Positions 53,506-62,705 of a DNA stretch of 64,000 nucleotides are shown here, piece after piece. Below the pieces are notes generated by a model that searched no databases, was not told where the DNA came from, and was given only the letters and a program-made list of their open reading frames with translations. Position 1 is the stretch's first letter; each line of letters begins with the position of its first letter. A program made the position numbers and the translations under genes. Origin of the DNA: Rhodoplanes serenus (lineage in GTDB: Bacteria; Pseudomonadota; Alphaproteobacteria; Rhizobiales; Xanthobacteraceae). Location: NCBI GenBank assembly GCA_945893145.1, contig CAMDDZ010000013.1:21727-85726 (forward strand), read 5' to 3'.

Positions 53506-53722
53506 CCCTCTCCCCGCTTGCCGCGCTGCCGAGTGGAGCGAAGCGACACGAGGAGCCAGCGCGGCCACGATAAAGTGCTCGCGCTGGCCGCTCGCTTCGC
53601 TCGCCAGCGCGAGCAGCGAGAGGGTTGGGGTGAGGGGGCGTCTCCACAGATTTAGCACGTCGAGAGTCCCCCTCACCCGGCCGCCTGCGGCGGCCGACCT
53701 CTCCCCGCAAGCGGGGAGAGGT
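53506..53722. repeat. Composite palindrome, CTCTCCCC/GGGGAGAG family, copy C
   Basis: The first 109 bp (53506-53614) are the reverse complement, with two differences by my reading, of 31882-31990. A middle inverted repeat (GTGAGGGGGCGT with a near-complement AGTCCCCCTCAC at 53668-53679) follows, then a terminal palindrome (CTCTCCCCGC-AA-GCGGGGAGAG). It occupies most of the 306-bp gap between the ThDP gene's end and the ATPase start; nothing else is seen there. Confidence 0.78.
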
Positions 53723-53738
53723 AAACAGTGCTCGTGGC

Positions 53739-55553
53739 TCAGGTGCCGCGATCGGCCTTGCCGCGCGCCATCGCCGCCGCGGTGGCGGGGCTATAGCCGC
53801 CGAGGATGCGGGCGTCGACCACGGCGACGCCGCCGCCCTCGACCACAGCCACCGCTTCCTTGAGCGCCTTTTCCAGCTCGCCTGCGTTGTTGCACGGTCC
53901 AAAGCCCTTCGCGCCCTGGCCGCGCGCGACCATGCCGATGTCGATGTCCGGGTCCGAGATACGTTGGCCGATCCACTTGTTGTCGACCGGACGATTGCGC
54001 GCCACGGCGACGCGCTCCTGGTGCACCTCGTCGTTGTAGAACGAGCGGTTGTTGGCGACCACGAACAGCAGCGGAATACGGTAATGCACCGCAGTCCAGA
54101 CCGCCGTACAGCCCATCATGAAGTCGCCGTCACCGCAGACGGCGATCGGCAGGCGGCCCGTGCCTTTGAGCGCGAGCGCGGCGCCCACCGAGATGCCAGG
54201 ACCGCCGCCAACGCCGCCGCCGCCGTCGGAACCGACATAGTCGAGCGGATGGCGGAACGGCCAGAACTCGCCGTGCCAGGACAGCGACACGTGAGTGAGG
54301 CAGACGGTGCGGTCGCCCACAACGTGACGCAGCACATTGGCCATGTCGGCCGCTGCCATCTGGCTATCCGGCGCAGGCTTCTGTTTGAGCGGGTGTTCAC
54401 GGACCAGATGCGGCTTCTTCGGCTTCGCCTTGACGGCGCCGAGCAGCGCCGCGACGGTTGCATCGGCCTCCGCCGGAATGAACAGATCGACCGGCGGCAG
54501 ACCTTCGTAGTCCATGCTCCAGCCGTTGTGCAGATTCTGGTCGAGCGAGACCTGGATGATGGTGGCCGACGGCACGCTGCCGATTGCCTTGAAGGTGCCG
54601 CCCAGATCGACCCAGTCGAGGCTCAGGATCACATCGGCGTCTTTCACCGCCGCGATCAGGTCGTCGGTGGCGAAGGTCGCCGGCTGGCCGACGTGCAGCG
54701 GATGATCGGTCGGGAACGCCGCGCCGATCTTCAGATTGGTGGCGACGCGCGCATCCAATGCTTCCGCGAGCTCGATGCGCCGCTTCCAGTCGTCGATTTT
54801 GCGCGACATACGGCCGGCCAGGATCAGCGGCCGCTTGGCGCCTGCCAGAATGTCGGCCGCCTTCTTGGTCAGCTCGGCGGACGGACCCTGCACCATCGAC
54901 GGCATGTAGCGCTTGGCTTCGATCGGCGGCAGCGGCGCGGGAAGCTTGCCCTCCTGCACCTCGGCGTCGAGGTTGATGTAGGTCGGCCCGCACGGCGCGG
55001 TGTTCGACATCCAATAGGCGCGCAGCACGGACTCGCGGGCGGCGCCAGCCGACGCCGGCTGGTCGTCCCATTTGGTGAAATTGCGGATGATGGCTCCCTG
55101 GTCGGCCGCGGTGTGGATCCAGTCGATCCACGGCCGCCGCTTCATGGCATCGACCGGTCCGGTCGCGCCGAGGATCAGGATCGGCATGCGGTCGCACCAG
55201 GCATTGAAGATCGCCATGGTGGCGTGAAACAAGCCGACGTTGGAATGCACCGCCGCCGCCATCGCCTTGCCGGTCACCTTGGCGTAGCCATGCGCGATCG
55301 CCACCGCCGCCTCCTCGTGCAGGCACAGCAGCATCTGTGGCTGCTCATTGCCGAGGAAGTTGACGATGGAGTCGTGCAGGCCGCGATAGCTCGCGCCGGG
55401 ATTGAGCGCAATATAGGGAATATCGAGCGCGCTCAGCGTCTCGGCGACGACATCGCTGCCGAAGGCCGCGGCGTTGGTGCTGTAGGGGACCTGAAGCCGC
55501 TCGACCTTGTGGATGTCGGGGTCTTTCGCGGCGGGGCTGGATTTCGGTGCCAT
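53739..55553 (-). CDS. Thiamine-diphosphate-dependent enzyme, long form
   Basis: The 604-residue protein has the ThDP folds in order: pyrimidine domain with Glu in CLHEEAAVAIAHGYAK, central domain with GAKRPLILAGRMS, and pyrophosphate domain with CGDGDFMMG through VVANNRSFYND. It resembles acetolactate synthase, benzoylformate or oxalyl-CoA decarboxylase types; an N-terminal extension of about 40 residues is unusual. The ATG at 55553 was chosen by family N-terminus. It is upstream of the ABC operon and may be in the same transcript, separated by a repeat. Confidence 0.83.
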   Translation of the reverse strand: MAPKSSPAAKDPDIHKVERLQVPYSTNAAAFGSDVVAETLSALDIPYIALNPGASYRGLHDSIVNFLGNEQPQMLLCLHEEAAVAIAHGYAKVTGKAMAAAVHSNVGLFHATMAIFNAWCDRMPILILGATGPVDAMKRRPWIDWIHTAADQGAIIRNFTKWDDQPASAGAARESVLRAYWMSNTAPCGPTYINLDAEVQEGKLPAPLPPIEAKRYMPSMVQGPSAELTKKAADILAGAKRPLILAGRMSRKIDDWKRRIELAEALDARVATNLKIGAAFPTDHPLHVGQPATFATDDLIAAVKDADVILSLDWVDLGGTFKAIGSVPSATIIQVSLDQNLHNGWSMDYEGLPPVDLFIPAEADATVAALLGAVKAKPKKPHLVREHPLKQKPAPDSQMAAADMANVLRHVVGDRTVCLTHVSLSWHGEFWPFRHPLDYVGSDGGGGVGGGPGISVGAALALKGTGRLPIAVCGDGDFMMGCTAVWTAVHYRIPLLFVVANNRSFYNDEVHQERVAVARNRPVDNKWIGQRISDPDIDIGMVARGQGAKGFGPCNNAGELEKALKEAVAVVEGGGVAVVDARILGGYSPATAAAMARGKADRGT

Positions 55554-55700
55554 TGTGCTGACGTTCCCGTTCGGCCGGCCATCCATACGGCGCCGATCGA
55601 GACGGAGCACGCTTGCGGACGCAGGCGAAATGCGTCCGAAAAAGACCATAGGGCGCGGGGCACGTCAAACCCCTTGGCGTAACATTCGGCCATTCAATCC

Positions 55701-55795
55701 GCCTCATCCTGAGGAGCCGCCGAAGGCGGCGTCTCGAAGGATGGGGTCGGCCCCATGCTTCGAGACGCGATCCTTTGGATCGCTCAGCATGAGGC
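55701..55795. repeat. Two-unit palindrome (CATnnTGAGGAGC family), copy 4
   Basis: The left unit carries CC (CAT-CC-TGAGGAGC with GTCTCGAA-GG-ATG). The right unit on the minus strand carries GC (CAT-GC-TGAGCGATCC with GTCTCGAA-GC-ATG); its spacer hairpin differs from the left one. It sits between two co-oriented minus-strand genes (the chemoreceptor's end at 55819 and the ThDP enzyme's start). Confidence 0.78.
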
Positions 55796-55818
55796 CGAAT
55801 TGGCTCGGAGTTCGCTGT

Positions 55819-57165
55819 TTAGGCCGCCCGCACGCGGGTAAAGAATTGCGCGACCTTGGCTTCGAGGTCCTGCGCGCGAGACGAGAGCCGCGCGGTCCAG
55901 CCGCTGATTTCGCCGACCGCCGCGGCGCTGCGATTGGCCGCCTGTTCGACCGATTTGATCTCGTCGGACACCCGCGCGGTGTTGCCGGCCGCGGTCTGGA
56001 TGTTGCTCGCGATCTCGCGTGTGGTGGCGCCCTGCTGATCGACCGCGGACGCAATCGAGGTCGAGACGGCGGTCAGTTCATGGATGCTGCGCGCGATGGA
56101 GGCGATCTCGCTGACCGCGCCTTTGGTCGCCTCTTGGATGGCGGCGACCTGCTTGGAAATGTCTTCGGTGGCGCGCGAGGTCTGACTCGCCAGCGCCTTG
56201 ACTTCGGAGGCGACCACCGCAAAGCCCTTGCCGGCTTCGCCGGCGCGGGCCGCCTCGATGGTTGCGTTCAGCGCCAGCAGGTTGGTCTGCGCGGCGATCT
56301 TGGAGATCAGGCCCACCACCGAGCCGATGCGCTCGGCCGCCTCGTCGAGCAGGACGATGCTCTTGTTGGTGCGCTCGGTGTCGGACACGGCGGAGCGCGC
56401 CATGCCCAGCCCGTGCGCGGTCTGCTGGCCGATCTCCTGGATCGAACTGGCAAGCTCCTCGGTGCCCGCCACTGTCACATTGACGCTTTGCGTCGTCTCG
56501 GCCGAGGCCGCCGACACCGAGCTCATGCGCCGCAACGTGTCGCCGGCGAACTGCTGCATGGTCGAAGAAGTGACCGAGAGCGAGCCGGAGGCTTCCTTGA
56601 TGGCGGAAATCACCTCGCCGATGGCGGTGTCGAACTCGCCGATCGCCTGGTCGATCACGACGCGGCGCGTGGAGTTCTTCTTCTCGACCCATTGCAGATA
56701 GAAGGTCGAGGTGGTGGCAAGATCGAAGAAGATCGCCTGCGACAGCACGTCGATGCGACGCGAGAGCGTCGACGGCGAAAAACGGTGCTTGCGGGTCAGC
56801 ACGCCGATTGCCGTGCGCAACACGGCGGCCGCACAATTCATGCGGGCGCGGCCCTCGAAGCCGAGCGAGGTTTCCTGGTCAGTGGTGTTGCGGCAGCATT
56901 CGAGATAACCGGCGTCGAATTCCGCCTTCAGCATGGTCTGGTACTGCGCGATCTCGAAGCGCCGAATGTCATCGCCGTGCTTCTTATAGAGCGCAGCCAC
57001 CTGCGGCAGGCGGGCCGCGCCGGCAATCACCTGGTCGATCGCCTCGCCGACGTGCGGGTGGATCAACGGTCCCATGTCGCGCAACAGTTCGCGCGCCGGG
57101 TCATCGATCCGGTAATTGGCAAGACGCGCGGCGATCTCGGGGGCGACAGGCGGCAGGGCAGCCAT
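55819..57165 (-). CDS. Soluble chemoreceptor with globin-coupled-sensor-like N-domain
   Basis: The 448-residue protein lacks membrane helices. Residues about 5-160 resemble a protoglobin sensor ([35 protein letters not shown]). Residues about 220-448 form the signalling coiled coil, with the conserved tip [29 protein letters not shown]. The usual proximal His appears to be replaced ([10 protein letters not shown]). An HxRIGL-like motif expected there is missing, so heme binding is doubtful. No methylation or kinase genes adjoin it. The start at 57165 lacks a clear ribosome site and is the least certain point. Confidence 0.78.
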   Translation of the reverse strand: MAALPPVAPEIAARLANYRIDDPARELLRDMGPLIHPHVGEAIDQVIAGAARLPQVAALYKKHGDDIRRFEIAQYQTMLKAEFDAGYLECCRNTTDQETSLGFEGRARMNCAAAVLRTAIGVLTRKHRFSPSTLSRRIDVLSQAIFFDLATTSTFYLQWVEKKNSTRRVVIDQAIGEFDTAIGEVISAIKEASGSLSVTSSTMQQFAGDTLRRMSSVSAASAETTQSVNVTVAGTEELASSIQEIGQQTAHGLGMARSAVSDTERTNKSIVLLDEAAERIGSVVGLISKIAAQTNLLALNATIEAARAGEAGKGFAVVASEVKALASQTSRATEDISKQVAAIQEATKGAVSEIASIARSIHELTAVSTSIASAVDQQGATTREIASNIQTAAGNTARVSDEIKSVEQAANRSAAAVGEISGWTARLSSRAQDLEAKVAQFFTRVRAA

Positions 57166-57394
57166 TGATGGCAACCATTTGTTGACGAACACGCCTAGAT
57201 ATAGGGCATCAATAGTTGTCTGAGCCTTAATAAGCCGTCCCGCGCCCTGTTTCGGCGCGAACCATCCCCCGCCGCACACTCATAGGCTGTCATTTCCGCC
57301 AAAGCCGGCAGCCACGGCAGGGCTTGGTGCCCCTTCGCGGCCCGCCTATCCTTGGCCCGGGGTAACGGCCTTGCGCCGCGGCGGGGAGCAGCCG

Positions 57395-57901
57395 GTGATC
57401 GACACGATTCTCGACCGCGTGACGCGCGCCATCGAGCTTGCGCTGGCGCTCGCCTTTGTCCTCGCGGTCCTGCTCAATTTCACCAACGTGGTCGGCCGCT
57501 ATGTGTTCGGCCTGTCGTTCCTCGCGTCCGACGAGGTCCAGGTCTTCATCATGGTCGTCATGACGTTTCTGGGCGCCGCCGTGGTGACACGGCGAAACAT
57601 GCATCTGCGGATGGACGTGCTGGTGAAATTCATGCCGCGGAACGTGCAGATCGCGCTGCGGGTGGCGGAACAGCTCCTGTTCATCGCGCTCGCCGCTTTC
57701 GTGGTGACACAATCCTTCGACTACGCGCAGCGCATGTTCCGCATCGGCCGCGTCAGTGACATGGCCGGCGTGCCGATGTGGATCCCGCACTCGGCCGTGG
57801 CGGTCGGATTCGGATTGATGCTTCTGATCGCGGCTTTTGGGTTCGTGGCCCTATTCCGGCCTGCCCCGCCGCAACCGGACGGTGGCGAGGTCAAACCGTG
57901 A
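57395..57901 (+). CDS. TRAP transporter small permease (DctQ type)
   Basis: The 168-residue membrane protein has four helices and the family motif FTNVVGRYVFGLSFLASDEVQVF. The start is a GTG at 57395 with GGGGAG upstream. Its stop overlaps the large permease start by 4 bp (GTGA). It heads a seven-gene operon of TRAP transport and putative catabolism. Confidence 0.87.
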   Translation: MIDTILDRVTRAIELALALAFVLAVLLNFTNVVGRYVFGLSFLASDEVQVFIMVVMTFLGAAVVTRRNMHLRMDVLVKFMPRNVQIALRVAEQLLFIALAAFVVTQSFDYAQRMFRIGRVSDMAGVPMWIPHSAVAVGFGLMLLIAAFGFVALFRPAPPQPDGGEVKP

Positions 57902-59181
57902 CCCTTGCGCTCGTCATCGTTCCGATCGTGCTGCTGCTGCTCGGCTTCCCGATCTTCCTGGTGCTGCTCACGTCGGTGACGGTTGCGCTGGTATTCTTCA
58001 TGAATGTGCCGCTCGTGGTGCTGCACCAGAACCTGTTCGGCTCGATCAACGCCACGGCGCTCCTCGCCGTGCCATTCTTCATCTATGCCGGCGAGCTGAT
58101 GGGCCGCGGCAGCGTCGCGCAGCGGCTGGTCGATTTCGTGCAAGGCGGCGTGGGCTCGCTACGCGGCAGCCTCGGCGTCACCGCGGTCGGGACGTCCGCG
58201 ATCTTCGGCGCGATTTCGGGCGCCAGCGCTGCGACAGTTGCAACCATCGGCAAGGTCATGGTGCCGGCGATGCGGCGCGCCGGCTATCCGGAAACCTTCA
58301 CGGCTGGCTTGATCACCGCGGTCGGCGCCATCGATGTGATCATTCCGCCTAGCATTCCGATGATCGTGTACGGCGCGGCGGCCGAGGAATCGGTCGCGCG
58401 GCTTTATGCCGCCGGCGTCCTGCCCGGCCTGATGATCGCCGGAATGCTGGCGATCTACGTGGTGTGGCGCGCGCGGCGCGAGAACTTCGGTGCCGGCGAG
58501 CCATTCGACCTGCAGCGCTTCCTGCGCGCCACCGGACGCAGCCTGTGGGCGCTCGGCGCGCCGGTCATCATTCTCGGCGGCATCTATGGCGGCGTGTTCT
58601 CACCGACCGAGGCGGCCGCCGTCGCCTGCGTCTATGCGGCACTGGTGACCGCTTTCGTGTTCCGCGAACTGGGCTGGCGCGACATTCTGGAAGCCGCCGC
58701 CGCGACGGTGCTGTTTACCGGCCAAATCCTCATCATCGTGGCCTGTGCCGGCGTGTTCGCCTGGCTGCTCACCGTGAACCAGGTGCCTGCCACGGTGACC
58801 GCGTGGCTCAATGCGCTGCACGTCCAGGCCTGGATGCTGCTGCTGGCCATCAACATCCTGTTGCTCGCGGTTGGCTGCTTTCTCGATCCGCTGTCGGCGA
58901 TCCTGCTGCTCAGCCCGCTACTGGTGCCGCTGGTGAAGGCCGCCGGCATCGACACCGTACACTTCGGCATCGTGGTGACGGTGAACCTCGCGATCGGCCT
59001 GTTTCATCCGCCGTTCGGCATCAACATCTTCGTCGCGCAATCGGTGCTCGGCCTGAAGCTCGAGACGATCTATCGCGGCATCATCCCGTTCGTGATAATT
59101 TACCTGATCGCGCTGGGGATCATCACCTACGTGCCGGAAATCTCACTGATTGGCGTCAAGTACCTGCTCGCCAAACCATAA
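57898..59181 (+). CDS. TRAP transporter large permease (DctM type)
   Basis: The 427-residue protein has about 12 hydrophobic segments in the DctM pattern, with VGTSAIFGAISGASAATVATIG, IIPPSIPMIVYG, and HPPFGINIFVAQSVLGL. It would import an acid by sodium symport together with DctQ and DctP. It begins at GTG 57898 overlapping DctQ by 4 bp and ends 48 bp before the DctP gene. Confidence 0.92.
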   Translation: MTLALVIVPIVLLLLGFPIFLVLLTSVTVALVFFMNVPLVVLHQNLFGSINATALLAVPFFIYAGELMGRGSVAQRLVDFVQGGVGSLRGSLGVTAVGTSAIFGAISGASAATVATIGKVMVPAMRRAGYPETFTAGLITAVGAIDVIIPPSIPMIVYGAAAEESVARLYAAGVLPGLMIAGMLAIYVVWRARRENFGAGEPFDLQRFLRATGRSLWALGAPVIILGGIYGGVFSPTEAAAVACVYAALVTAFVFRELGWRDILEAAAATVLFTGQILIIVACAGVFAWLLTVNQVPATVTAWLNALHVQAWMLLLAINILLLAVGCFLDPLSAILLLSPLLVPLVKAAGIDTVHFGIVVTVNLAIGLFHPPFGINIFVAQSVLGLKLETIYRGIIPFVIIYLIALGIITYVPEISLIGVKYLLAKP

Positions 59182-59228
59182 GCCTGCAAAAAACCTGATA
59201 AGCTCGCAAAAAGATCTGGGAGGACATC

Positions 59229-60236
59229 ATGCACTTACACATCGGACGTCTGGCGGCTCTTGCCACACTGGCACTCGCCGGCTGGGCCGCGCCGGCCGGC
59301 GCGCAGCAATTCACCATGAAGCTGTCGTTGCCGACCATCAACGACGTCGTCCACGAGTACTACAAGACCATGAAGGCCGCGATCGAGAGTCGCTCGAACG
59401 GCAAGATCAAGATCGACATCTATCCAGCCAATCAGCTCGGCCAGCTTCCGGCCGTAGTGGAAGGCGTGGCGCTTGGCACCATCGAGGCAGGCTCAGCCGC
59501 GAATGGATTCTGGGTCAGCCTTGAGCCGCGCTTCGCCGTGCTCGATGCGCCCGGTCTGTTTGATAGCGTGATGCACGGCTACAAGATGCTGAACGATCCC
59601 GGCATCCGCGCCCGCATCGCGACCTGGGGCGCCGACAAAGGCGTCGAGGTGCTGGCGCCCGGCATCTACAGCCCGCTGATGCTGCTCAGCCACAAGGCGG
59701 TGCGCACGGTGGCCGATTTCCAGGGCCAAAAGATTCGCACGCAAGGCGGCGCGCCGATTCAGGTCGAGCCGCTGAAGAAGGTCGGCGTCATTCCGGTGTC
59801 GCTGCCGCTCGGCGAGGCGCTGCCCGCCATGCAAAACCGGACCATCGACGGCATGGTGGCGGCAGCGTCCCCGTTCGTCGCCTTCAAGTACTACGATATC
59901 GCCAAGCCGATGACCTACCTGCCGTCGTCGATGTTCGCCGCGCCGATCCTCGTCAACCGCGCCTGGCTGAAGTCGCTCGGACCGGAGCTCGAGGCGATCG
60001 TGCGTGAGGAGTCACGCAAGGCCGAAGTGTTGTTCTCCGATTGGAATATCGCCGATATCAAGCGCGCCGAAGAGGTGTGGCGCAAGAACGGCGGCGAGAT
60101 CATCACAATGTCAGACGCCGAGGCGAAGAAGTACGTCGATCTGGTCACGCCGGTCACCGCTCAGCTCCTCTCCGTCAACCCCAAGGTCAAGGACGATTAC
60201 GAGGCGTTGCTCGCGGCGGCAAAGAAGTACCGCTAA
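59229..60236 (+). CDS. TRAP transporter substrate-binding protein (DctP family)
   Basis: The 335-residue receptor has a signal peptide ending near PAGAQ. The mature part carries LSLPTINDVVHEYYKTMKAAIE, and KIRTQGGAPIQVEPLKKVGVIPV with the arginine that binds a carboxylate in the family, plus TIDGMVAAASPFVAFKYYD. GGGAGG lies 7 bp before the ATG. With DctQ and DctM it completes the TRAP importer. Confidence 0.9.
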   Translation: MHLHIGRLAALATLALAGWAAPAGAQQFTMKLSLPTINDVVHEYYKTMKAAIESRSNGKIKIDIYPANQLGQLPAVVEGVALGTIEAGSAANGFWVSLEPRFAVLDAPGLFDSVMHGYKMLNDPGIRARIATWGADKGVEVLAPGIYSPLMLLSHKAVRTVADFQGQKIRTQGGAPIQVEPLKKVGVIPVSLPLGEALPAMQNRTIDGMVAAASPFVAFKYYDIAKPMTYLPSSMFAAPILVNRAWLKSLGPELEAIVREESRKAEVLFSDWNIADIKRAEEVWRKNGGEIITMSDAEAKKYVDLVTPVTAQLLSVNPKVKDDYEALLAAAKKYR

Positions 60237-60247
60237 ACGTTCCGGCA

Positions 60248-61306
60248 ATGAAATTCGGCCTGTTCTATCTGCCGACGTATCTGCCATCCGTCCGCGATGC
60301 GCAGACGCACTACCGCGGCATCATCGAACAGGTCGAATTCGCCGACCGCATCGGCATCGATTACGCCTGGATCGTCGAGCACCACTTCGTCCGCCACGGC
60401 GGACTGTTCCCGTCCAACTTCGCGTTTTTGTCCTATCTCGCCGCACGCACCAAGCGCATCCGGCTCGGCACCGGCGCGACCGTGCTGCCGCTCAACGATC
60501 CGGTGCGCGTGGCGGAGCAGGCCGCGACGCTCGATCAGCTATCGCAGGGCCGTTTCGACTTCGGCGTCGGGCGCGGCTTCATCCGCGACGAGTTCGACAT
60601 CTTCGGCGTCGATATGAAGGACAGCCGCGAGCGCGTCGAGGAAGGCGTCGAGCTGGTCAAGCAGGCCTGGACCGGGCCGACCATGGAGTTCAAGAGCAAG
60701 TTCCGGCCGCCGCTGTCCGGAATGCCGCTCATGCCGCCGATCTATCAAAAGCCGCACCCGCCGATCTGGGTCGCCTGCCTGATGTCGCCCGAGAGTTTCG
60801 AGTGGACGGCGCAGGAGGGCTACAACCTGCTTTACGTCGCCTATCACGTCGATCACCCGCTCGCGGTCGAACGCATCGGCTGGTACCAGAACGCGCTGAA
60901 GAAGAATGGCCGCAGCGCCAAGGATCACGAAATCTGCTGCGTCTATCACGCGCACTTCCTCGACCGCGAAGACGACGCGAGGCTCGCGAGCCTCGTGCAT
61001 CCGCCGATGAGCGAATATGCGGCGGCCGGAGTGGAAGCCGCACGCAAGCCGCCCGATCCAACCGCCTACAAGGGCTACGACCGGCGCGAGGCGGCGCAGC
61101 GCGCCTTCACGTTCGAGACGTATTATCCGGGCCGTGTCGTGATGGGCGGTCCGCAGCAGACCATCGAGCGCATCCGCGTGCTGGCGGACGTCGGCATCAC
61201 CCAGGTCGGCCTGCTGGTCGATTTCGGCTCGCTGCCGCAGGCCGAGATCATGCGGTCGCTGCAAGTGTTCGCCGATCAGGTGCTGCCGCACGTGCGCGAC
61301 CTCTGA
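60248..61306 (+). CDS. LLM-class flavin-dependent oxidoreductase
   Basis: The 352-residue enzyme belongs to the bacterial luciferase-like group. Blocks seen are MKFGLFYLPTYLPS, FADRIGIDYAWIVEHHFV, GTGATVLPLNDPVRVAEQ and GRFDFGVGRGFI. The start is the ATG at 60248, 11 bp after the DctP stop, because an overlapping longer frame lacks homology. It may oxidise the acid imported by the TRAP system; the reductase partner is not seen here. Confidence 0.88.
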   Translation: MKFGLFYLPTYLPSVRDAQTHYRGIIEQVEFADRIGIDYAWIVEHHFVRHGGLFPSNFAFLSYLAARTKRIRLGTGATVLPLNDPVRVAEQAATLDQLSQGRFDFGVGRGFIRDEFDIFGVDMKDSRERVEEGVELVKQAWTGPTMEFKSKFRPPLSGMPLMPPIYQKPHPPIWVACLMSPESFEWTAQEGYNLLYVAYHVDHPLAVERIGWYQNALKKNGRSAKDHEICCVYHAHFLDREDDARLASLVHPPMSEYAAAGVEAARKPPDPTAYKGYDRREAAQRAFTFETYYPGRVVMGGPQQTIERIRVLADVGITQVGLLVDFGSLPQAEIMRSLQVFADQVLPHVRDL

Positions 61307-61397
61307 TCGCGCCCACGCGAAGCTCTGGGCGGTTGCCCATCACCCACAAGGCGCATAGGCTTCGCGGCGGCCTTGAGACACGCGTAGGAAGCGCGGA

Positions 61398-61781
61398 ATG
61401 CCTGCGTCGGGAGAGGAACGGATCCGGGAGCTCACGCAGCGCATGCTGCGCAAGAAGCTTTACGTCGTGCTGTCCAAGGGCGGCGCCACGCCGGAGCAGA
61501 TCGGCGCCGTGCTGCCGCAACATCTCGAATACATGATCGGCCTGGAGAAGAAGGGCGCGCTGTTCGCCTCGGGCCCGCTCGGCGCCGTGCCCGGCTCGAA
61601 GGCCGGCGACGGCCTCACCATCCTGCGCGCCGAAAACGCCGACGAGGCACGCGAGATCGCGTCGGCCGATCCGTTTGTGGTCAACAAGCTCCGCACCTTC
61701 GAGGTGCGCGAATGGACCCTCATGGAAGGCTCATTCGGCGTGACGATCAACTTCTCCGACCAGTCGCTGAAGATCGCGTAA
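61398..61781 (+). CDS. YciI-like (YCII domain) protein
   Basis: The 127-residue protein has the YCII pattern KKLYVVLSKG, HLEYMIGLEKKGALFASGPLG, and ENADEAREIASADPFVVNKLRTFEVREW. The domain occurs in small enzymes of aromatic catabolism and others of unknown role. It follows the flavin oxidoreductase by 91 bp and precedes a dehydrogenase by 18 bp. A lyase or isomerase role is possible but unproven. Confidence 0.8.
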   Translation: MPASGEERIRELTQRMLRKKLYVVLSKGGATPEQIGAVLPQHLEYMIGLEKKGALFASGPLGAVPGSKAGDGLTILRAENADEAREIASADPFVVNKLRTFEVREWTLMEGSFGVTINFSDQSLKIA

Positions 61782-61799
61782 CGGAAGAACAGGACAGAA

Positions 61800-62681
61800 A
61801 TGGAAACGGTTGGCCTCGTCGGTGTCGGCAAGATCGGTTTTGTGATCGCGGAGAACCTGATCAAGAGCGGCTATCGCGTGCTCGGGTATCGCCGCAGCTC
61901 GCTTGCCGATTTCGAGAAGATCGGCGGTGTGGCGGCGAAATCGCCGGTCGAGATCGGCAAACAGTGCGACATTGTGCTGTCCTGCGTCGGCAGCACCGAA
62001 GCCATGGACGAAGTGATCAACGGGACAGACGGGCTGATCCATTCGGCGCGGCCCGGCCAGATCATTGTCGAGCTTGGCTCGCACCCGATCCCCGACAAAG
62101 AGAAGCACGTCGCAACGCTGGCCAAGAAGGGCGCGGTCTACCTCGACGGCGAGGTGAGCGGCACACCCGGAATGGTGTCGGCGCGCAAGGCGGTGATCTA
62201 TCTCGCGGGTGACGCGGCTGCGGCGAAGAAGATCGAGCCGACCGTCAAGGGCTTCGCCGACCTTTGCATTTACTTCGGCCCGTTCGGCGGCGCCAGCAAG
62301 GTCAAGCTGATCAACAACTTGCTGGTCGCCATCAATATCGCGGCGGCGGCCGAAGCGATGGCGCTCGGCCTCAAGGCCGGCGTCGATGTGGATGCCATGA
62401 TCAAGGCCGTCGCCAACGGCAGCGGCGGCTCGACCCAGTTCGGCATCCGCGCGCCCTGGATGGCGCAGCGGCGCTTCCAGCCGGTACAAGGCTCATCCCA
62501 TCTGCTCGAACACTACTTCGGCATGATCGACACTTGGGCCGATTCGACCGGCACCGCCACGCCGCTGTTCGATCGCGCCAAGGAGGTCTACGCCAAGGTC
62601 GCCCAGATGGGCCTCGACAAGGACTACGACATCGCGATTACGATCGATGCCGTCAACGCCATGCCGCGCAAGAAAAGCTAG
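61800..62681 (+). CDS. Beta-hydroxyacid dehydrogenase (3-hydroxyisobutyrate dehydrogenase family)
   Basis: The 293-residue NAD(P)-dependent enzyme starts METVGLVGVGKIGFVIAENLI and has DIVLSCVGSTEAMDEVI, EVSGTPGMVSARKAV, and the catalytic Lys in GGASKVKLINNLLV. It reduces or oxidises a 3-hydroxy acid, possibly the ring-fission product of the gene that follows at 24 bp. The ATG is preceded by AGGACAG. Confidence 0.86.
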   Translation: METVGLVGVGKIGFVIAENLIKSGYRVLGYRRSSLADFEKIGGVAAKSPVEIGKQCDIVLSCVGSTEAMDEVINGTDGLIHSARPGQIIVELGSHPIPDKEKHVATLAKKGAVYLDGEVSGTPGMVSARKAVIYLAGDAAAAKKIEPTVKGFADLCIYFGPFGGASKVKLINNLLVAINIAAAAEAMALGLKAGVDVDAMIKAVANGSGGSTQFGIRAPWMAQRRFQPVQGSSHLLEHYFGMIDTWADSTGTATPLFDRAKEVYAKVAQMGLDKDYDIAITIDAVNAMPRKKS

Positions 62682-62705
62682 CTAAGAAATAGAAAAGGAA
62701 TCCGT

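Noticed and set aside
16686..53722. CTCTCCCC and CATnnTGAGG palindromes as a CRISPR array
   Set aside because: The copies are kilobases apart, differ in length, and have no spacers or cas genes.
53964..55682. 572-codon plus-strand frame
   Set aside because: Antisense to the second ThDP enzyme, which carries the GDG and Asn-Asn motifs.
55507..57168. 553-codon plus-strand frame
   Set aside because: Antisense to the chemoreceptor; the chemoreceptor tip motif is on the other strand.
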